Position numbers and translations under genes: made by a program
Assembly (NCBI RefSeq): GCF_000204055.1
Contig: NW_006768801.1
Span: 737,076-801,075 of the forward strand
Reading direction: 5' to 3'
Source: Melampsora larici-populina 98AG31
Taxonomy: Eukaryota > Basidiomycota > Pucciniomycetes > Pucciniales > Melampsoraceae
DNA length: 64,000 nucleotides
Notes under the pieces: model-generated
Told to the model about the DNA's origin: nothing
Seen by the model: only the letters and a program-made list of their open reading frames with translations
The model's database searches: none
Shown: positions 58,812 to 64,000 of the stretch, one piece after another
Position numbering within the stretch: the stretch's first letter is position 1
Layout of the letters: each line of letters starts with the position of its first letter

Positions 58812-61172
58812 TCACTGGTAGCGGCCTTTCCCAGGCTTCCCACCTTTGAAAGGTTTGTTATCTCTTTCGCCACTTCGGCTTCTATGACGTTTCCTGTCAC
58901 CACCATAATATTCGTTACCACCGCTACGATGATTTTGGCTGTAATCATAACCACGATGTCCTTGGTTATAGTCATAACCTCTTTCTCTGTCATCTCTTCG
59001 GTCTTCTCTCCAGTACCTATTAGTCTGTCGTTCTGCTGCTTTTTGCGCTTTGTACTGAGCTTTTGGTAACCATTCCTTCTTTTTCTTAAAGGGTTCTAAA
59101 CTTTCAACCTTGGCTGTTGTAATGTTTGAATTTGATGTTGACTTTTTCTTATCTCTCGGTAGTCCAGTTTCCGGATCGACGTGTTCTCGTGGTCCTCCAG
59201 GTGCATATGGGTTCGTCAGGTATGCCCGTTCACCAAAGTTTTCACATGTCTGCTTAACTTCCTCTAACACCGTGGTTTGTAATTCTGAAATATTACATAT
59301 CTCCTTCCCAAGCGTCATCCTCATCACCCCCTGTCAAACCTTCCTGCAGTACCGCAATGCCACCATCCACCCGATATTTTCTCTTAGCTCACTCACTATC
59401 TCTTGGTGCTTCTTGAATCTTACTGTTTGAGTCTTCCACCCTGCATCTTCTACGTAACGTATAAACAAGGTCATACAATCCAACCACTGCTCATATTGAA
59501 TAGTCAATTCTTCCGTCGGTGGTTCGGCGTTATACATCTTCACGTTGCCTTTTAAAATTTTTGCTTCAGAAGGCATTTCCTTCCCCGTCCAGGCGTTATG
59601 ATCCGATATCAACCATGCCTTGTTGAACACCGTCAACGGTATGTAAGCTTTAAATGATTTCATATAACTTGCTAGGACTGGACTTAAAGTTGTCAGGAGC
59701 TTCCCTAGCTGATTAGTTTTGCTATTTAAAATTAGGCGTCCGTTTTCAATTACATCTCCATTTTCTAATTCCATCCAACCTTTCCCGGACTCCAACATCG
59801 CTTTCGCCCGCTCCGCCTCAGACATACCTCCTTCAACCCTCTGTTGAACGGGTCCTCCCAACGCTATCATCGAGATCTCCCGGGTTTGACGGTTCTGAAT
59901 CACCGGGGCGTTCACTACTTCTGTTCCGTTTTCTGATAGGTTTTCTCTTATCAACCGGTAAGGCGCTGGAGATCTAGATTGCTGTCGGTTTTGTGCTTGT
60001 GGCTGAGGATGCTGACGTATAACATCTTCTACTCTAGCTCCTGCCAGGTTTAGGTCTGGTTGTCGTCTCTCTTCGACGTGTTGTCTTCTCTCAACAACGT
60101 GTTGTTGACGTTCTTCAAGTCCTTGAAACCTTTCCTCTTCATTCGTTTGGCGTCTCAATGATGGCAATCTTTGGTTCGAGCCACTTGCTTTTGATTCATT
60201 TCCCGCACTCATCTCGATAACTTTGGCCAATAGAGCCGCGCCTTCGTTGATTTTCCCGGTAGCGTACAAGAAATTTATTTCTGCTTGCATCGCAATCAAG
60301 CCATCTCCTTCGGCTATTAATGAAGAAATTCAGAAGAAATTTATGATTGTGAGTAATCTTCCTTCCTAAACATTGTTTCTCTACTTTATGAAAATTCGTT
60401 CTTTCTGACTCTTGGTTTAAATTATGTCATGGACACCTTCTCGTGGACATTGTCCCTTTAGGATTACCACTTCTATAGTTACATTCTCACATAGAGAAAC
60501 TATTTATTCCATAGTTACATTCTCCTTCTGAGAAACTATGTTATCCTACGCGTAGTTACATTCTCTTTATGAGAAACTACTAGGACTTCCATCTTGGTTC
60601 CACAGTTACATTTCCATACAAGGAAAACTGAACCGTATGGGCACTGTACGAATATCTGATATCGAGTGATGAATGTGAATATTGATTTTGATTTATAACT
60701 TACCCATTGACCCGCTACATGCAATTGACAACTCTTCTTCTTCTGATACAGGTGACAATAATTTCCGATTCTTCCCTTTTTGACTTCTTGTCGGTGGGTG
60801 CCACGACTCATCTTCCGATTCATCCGCGTTGGTTATTTGAATAAACGGAATACCATCTACTCCATCTTGCGCTTCTTGATTTCTATCGCCTTCAGCTCTT
60901 CTTTGTTGATCTTCTGAGTTTTGTTGACCCGCTACTTCAGCTCCTTGTCCTTCTTCATTTATTGATTTTATCTGTTGACTATTTCCAATCTCTCCCGTGT
61001 TGCTTTCCTTTTGTTGGTCTTGTCCTTGATTTTGCTCTTGAATCTGATTCCCGGATCCCCCTTCTTCTTTCGTATCTGCTCTACTTCTTTCTAAAGCTGC
61101 TGATTGAGCCCTTGTCATTCTAGTCGCGTTTTCTTCAGCTTGTCCGATTTGTTCTAACAGTGATTTCTCCAT
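58812..61172 (-). CDS. Ngaro gag-like protein, intron-containing, one in-frame TGA
   Basis: Exons 61172-60704 and 60313-58812 join in phase (GSM|AEGDG). The N-terminal exon is Gln/Glu-rich and disordered, ending EEEELSIACSGSM. The second exon has a Gln/Arg-rich part (EERQQHVVERRQHVEERRQ), a folded region (LLTTLSPVLASYMKSFKAYI, WLDCMTLFIRYVEDAGWKT), and a basic Arg/Gly/Tyr-rich tail (RRDDRERGYDYNQGHRGYDY) likely to bind nucleic acid. There is no CCHC knuckle. A TGA at 59334-59336 (after LRYCRKV) interrupts the frame, which then continues unchanged to 58812. It is either a point mutation or a readthrough stop separating two products. Confidence 0.75.
60314..60703 (-). other. Intron of Ngaro gag with stem-loop array
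   Basis: A 390-bp intron with gtaagt...ttaatag borders. Between 60474 and 60630 it holds three close copies and one diverged copy of a small hairpin (TAGTTACATTCTC...GAGAAACTA), spaced about 40 to 50 bp apart. Confidence 0.7.
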
Positions 61173-61219
61173 GATTTAGTAATTTTTCCAATAATAATTT
61201 TTTAATAATTTGATCAATA

Positions 61220-61425
61220 ATAAAAACTTTCTTCAACGAATCTTAACTCAAGTTTGAGCTAACTGGAAAAGGGGGATAAGGGGATTGAGAAGTCTCGGAA
61301 ACTATCGTGTGACCTTTCCGAGGGATGATCTTCTTCAACATCCCTTGGAAAGTCCGATCTTCGGCCGACCCGACAGTCCCGCTAAATCCCCATGGGCTTA
61401 TGAACCAACGAGTCGGTTCTAGCAA
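61220..61425. repeat. Ngaro split repeat A1
   Basis: The 5' terminal repeat of the element (minus orientation), matching A2 at 54972-55177. Gag starts 48 bp inside it. Confidence 0.92.
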
Positions 61426-61613
61426 TGCAATCGAGTGCCTGCAAAAAATGCGGTCTGCGGCGCGGCGCGCCCCATTTCAGCGCGCCGCTGCCTCACTTGG
61501 ATTTTTCGAAACTGAGATTGTGCTGCGGTGGGGCTACGTAGCCACTGGGGTAAACCCCAGCACTGTCCCAGTGGACCCAAAATGCGGCGCGCCGCGGCGG
61601 GGTTTGCGCGTTG

Positions 61614-63815
61614 CTCATACCACCTCCTGTATTGTTTTGGATTTTTTCAGTGATGATCATTAAGTGGGATTTCAACTGGCCAAGATGACTGTTTGAGATG
61701 TCTAACTTTTGCTTGATTACGGGGAACTTGTGCTATATTCACTTTGTCCTGTGATTGGCCTTGACCAGCCTGGTGGCTGCTTCCAGCGTATACAACCCAA
61801 AAGTGATTGTCTGATCATGAAGCTTCTGCTTGATGGATTCAGGCAAAGCAACTAGAAAGGTAAGTCAGCCCTGATACAGAAAATTTCATTTGATTGTTTA
61901 CTTACCAGGTTTATTTTTTGACTTTTGGCAATGGAACCATAAAGAATGAGATGTCAGCACAGAACCAAACAAGATTGTTGAATGTTTACTTTACTTACGA
62001 CTTTCAATTTCTGAGGTTTCATGGCTGAAGTCATACACCACGGACAATTCTCAAGATCCTATACCGGATGTTGGATTGCGTCTGCTGGTGTTTAGATCAA
62101 ATGGATTCCCAAAAATGAGCAGTTCAATTGATAATTCTCAATTTTCCTTGGTGGCATCCAGATGTTCCGTGAGGGTGGATTCCTCAGAATGAGAATGGAT
62201 TCTGCTACAGAGAACTTGATCAGTCACTATGGCAAACCTAATCCTAAACTAAAAGGAACTGATGCTTGGTTGGAATCAGACAGGTTTTGAGATTCATTCA
62301 AGTTGCTGCTGGGCTTGGAATCACAAAATGGAGTTTTAGGCATTTTTAAAAAGTATTTCAAGAGAAAGTCAGAATGATTTAATGATGAACAACAGAAAAA
62401 TTCAAAATTGAAATCTTTGACAGAGTATGAATAAAGACTGAAAGATGTTTGTGAAGAAGGGATATAAACTCAATTGTTCCTGAAGTTCAATAGAAAAAAG
62501 CCATTCCAAACAGCCCTTGAGGGTCTTCCCATCTGGAACCAGAAAAGTTGTCAGATGGGAAAATGTCAAACTTGAATGGAATTCATTGAGGATCACCAGG
62601 TTAGTGCAAGTCATAGTCTGCAAATCCTTGTCCAAGATGGGTTACTCAACAGCCCAGCCACTTAAATTTGGGCCGGTGCTACACCTTGTACGGCCCAGCT
62701 GATGATTTTTTGAAAACTTGGATTTCAACCTTTTCAAAATCTACTGTACTTAGTCAATCTGGCACCTCCAAACCCACTAGAGGTACACTGCAACCTACCA
62801 AACTGTAGTTTGCCAAATTGAATTCAATGGCTTTGTCCCAAAATCTGAGGTTTGGTATGGCACAGTCATCCATCATTCAGGTATAGCCCCAGGAGTTGCC
62901 CAAGTAGCCTTTGTGACTATAAATTGAGATTTGTGCTGTTAGAAGATGGAGAGCGCCAAATTGTTGATGTGACTCTTGCACATCATTTTCATCATCATCT
63001 GAATGAGAGTTTGAATGACTTGTTTTTTTGTGCAAGGGAAATATGAGATTCTGGGCAAAAGCCCTGTCTGATCTCATGCTTGAAATTCAATTTTCACACA
63101 TTATAAGTCCCTTGTTTGAGCAAGCTGGTTACAGCTCAGGAACTTGCTCAAGTTGACATGAGAGTTAAGTTTGGCAAAGACTGTATCTTTTGGTTTTCAG
63201 CAGCACAACCATTCATTATATGTTGGATGTTAAGACAAAACAACAAAGTTTTTCACTACCTTAAAGCAGATGGAAACTTCAAAGGTTACCACTGAAAAAG
63301 AGTATAGTCTTTGCTGTGTTCAGATCAAGTTAAAGACTAAAATTTGAACTTTTTCAGGTTTTTGCAATCTTCAACTTATACTGAAATGGTGGCAACCTCT
63401 AAAGGTTATTCTTTTCAAGGTAGAAAAAAACTATATTCTTATTTGCTGAAGTCCAACATATCATGAATTAGTTGTATGTAGTTTTGGAATTAATTTAGTT
63501 TTGGGATGTACATAGAAAAGTTTGATTGGAGCTTTTTCATCATCATCACCATAATTCCTCAAGCATGAAATTCAATGTAATACCTGTCCTTTCCTTACAC
63601 TTTCATCTTGCTCTCAATCACAATCTCACCCAAACCCATGATCAACCATGATATCTAATCTTACTTCACCAACTTTTTTGACTTTTTTTAATCAATCTTA
63701 GTAACTATCTAACTACAATATATTCTTTTCTCTCTTTCTCTCTCAAGTTACAATCCATCAGAAAAAAAATCAAAACTTCAAATTCAAATTCATCAGAAAA
63801 CAAAATCAAAGACAA
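61614..63815. other. Continuation of the hAT-split locus; no complete gene resolved
   Basis: Minus-strand coding-like pieces nearest the hAT edge are EKIQNNTGGGMS (61614-61675) and VALPESIKQKLHDQTITFGL...RLVKANHRTK (about 61738-61852, after a tctag acceptor), likely 5' exons of the split gene. Farther right, coding-like stretches occur on both strands (62160-62290 and 62510-62640 on plus, 62880-63030 on either strand) and cannot be assigned. 63.1-63.8 kb is AT-rich with no gene. Confidence 0.4.
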
Positions 63816-64000
63816 TCAAAAATGAATAGCTTTTCCACTTGCAGCCATAGCTAAAAAGAAAACAGCACGAAAACCCAAAACATCAATACACCTTCTTTCA
63901 AATCTCTCTCTCAAGAAAAATGAATCAAACTCACCAGCTTCTTTAAACGCTTCACTTAAAGTAGGATGAGCATGTGACGTTCTAGCAATATCTTCAGAAC
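63816..64000 (-). CDS. LPD1: Dihydrolipoamide dehydrogenase, C-terminal end (partial)
   Basis: The last exon 63850-63816 (AMAASGKAIHF, stop at 63816) joins across an 84-bp intron (63851-63934, gtgagt...tttttag) to SEDIARTSHAHPTLSEAFKEA, which runs off the window edge at 64000. HAHPTLSEA is the E3 signature, with the catalytic His of the His-Glu pair. The protein is the FAD-dependent E3 of mitochondrial pyruvate, 2-oxoglutarate, branched-chain and glycine-cleavage complexes. Only about 33 residues are visible. Confidence 0.92.
   Translation of the reverse strand, partial: SEDIARTSHAHPTLSEAFKEAGEFDSFFLRERFERRCIDVLGFRAVFFLAMAASGKAIHF

Larger units (their letters stand above)
54629..61425 (-). 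mobile_element. Ngaro-type (DIRS order) tyrosine-recombinase retroelement
   Basis: In element orientation (minus strand) the order is A1 (61425-61219), gag, RT-RNase H, tyrosine recombinase, B1 (55377-55178), A2 (55177-54972), then a 143-bp spacer and B2 (54828-54629). A1/A2 and B1/B2 are near-identical direct repeats, the split-direct-repeat design of Ngaro and PAT elements. No methyltransferase domain is seen, which favours Ngaro. It has no target duplication, as expected for tyrosine-recombinase integration. It lies in the 3' part of the hAT, 72 bp after the transposase stop. Three of its genes are almost intact. Confidence 0.9.
49207..61613. mobile_element. hAT transposon with two nested insertions
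   Basis: The outer ends are inverted copies of AACGCGCAAACCCCGCC (49207-49223) and its complement (61596-61612, ending GTTG at 61613). The 8-bp sequence CTCATACC occurs at 49199-49206 and 61614-61621, the target-duplication length of hAT elements. The first and last 190 bp are GC-rich and full of CGCGCCGC words, in contrast with the AT-rich interior. Removing the nested LTR (plus duplication) and the Ngaro element leaves roughly 4.0 kb, a normal hAT size. It contains one transposase gene, now inactive. Confidence 0.92.

Noticed and set aside
59334..59336. Programmed readthrough as the preferred explanation of the gag TGA
   Set aside because: The TTGA context and two similar cases in unrelated genes make a TCG-to-TTG mutation simpler, though readthrough is not excluded.
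61243..61425. Identical 60-aa ORFs in the A1 and A2 repeats
   Set aside because: They lie entirely inside the Ngaro terminal repeats, with no homology or initiation context. Repetition explains the conservation.
1..64000. CRISPR arrays, rRNA genes or bacterial-type operons
   Set aside because: None seen. Introns, gene families and transposons are fungal.

Overview
The window looks like a transposon-rich, AT-rich chromosome segment from a rust fungus (Pucciniales) or a close basidiomycete relative. The host genes are compact and have short GT-AG introns, mostly 55 to 120 bp. The transposon set (Harbinger with a Myb partner, WRKY-GCM1 MULE, hAT, a CACTA-like element, a Ngaro/DIRS tyrosine-recombinase retroelement and several MITEs) also fits. 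The organism assignment is inference; no rRNA or marker gene is present.

Layout. 0.1-4.5 kb: minus-strand MULE transposase with a WRKY-GCM1 zinc finger, followed by a palindromic block of TTTTACACAG motifs (4.9-5.24 kb). 5.6-6.5 kb: protein kinase gene broken by an in-frame TGA. 6.83-10.48 kb: complete PIF/Harbinger element (16-bp TIRs, 3-bp TSD, Myb-like gene and DDE gene), with a TA-flanked MITE starting 16 bp beyond it. 11.8-29.3 kb: the main host-gene island, with prefoldin subunit 3, a JmjC (JMJD5-like) protein, an acidic Ser-rich protein, a carnitine acetyltransferase carrying both a mitochondrial-type N-terminus and a C-terminal SKL, several unknown proteins (one with an internal 87-residue duplication), and a DUF1295 membrane reductase. 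30-32.3 kb: decayed hAT relic, a tandem duplication and a GC-rich hairpin block. 32.3-33.9 kb: a 1.6-kb LTR-like repeat. 35.3-42.6 kb: three-gene CACTA/EnSpm-like cassette (transposase, coiled-coil accessory gene, small acidic/SAM-like gene). 44.7-46.2 kb: wax synthase-like MBOAT gene. 46.9-48.3 kb: foldback MITEs.

48.4-62 kb is the most instructive part. A hAT element (49207-61613) has an exact 8-bp target-site duplication and GC-rich inverted ends, and it sits inside a minus-strand reading frame that continues in phase on both sides. The hAT is itself interrupted twice: by a solo LTR in a transposase exon (4-bp TSD, and removing it restores the frame) and by a full-length Ngaro-type retroelement with split direct repeats. 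The right edge holds the last exon(s) of dihydrolipoamide dehydrogenase.

Three otherwise intact genes (kinase, hAT transposase, Ngaro gag) each carry one in-frame TGA preceded by T. All three could have arisen from TCGA to TTGA, which matches the TCG-targeted mutation described for Pucciniomycotina transposons. Exon boundaries quoted here were read by eye from splice consensus and reading-frame continuity.
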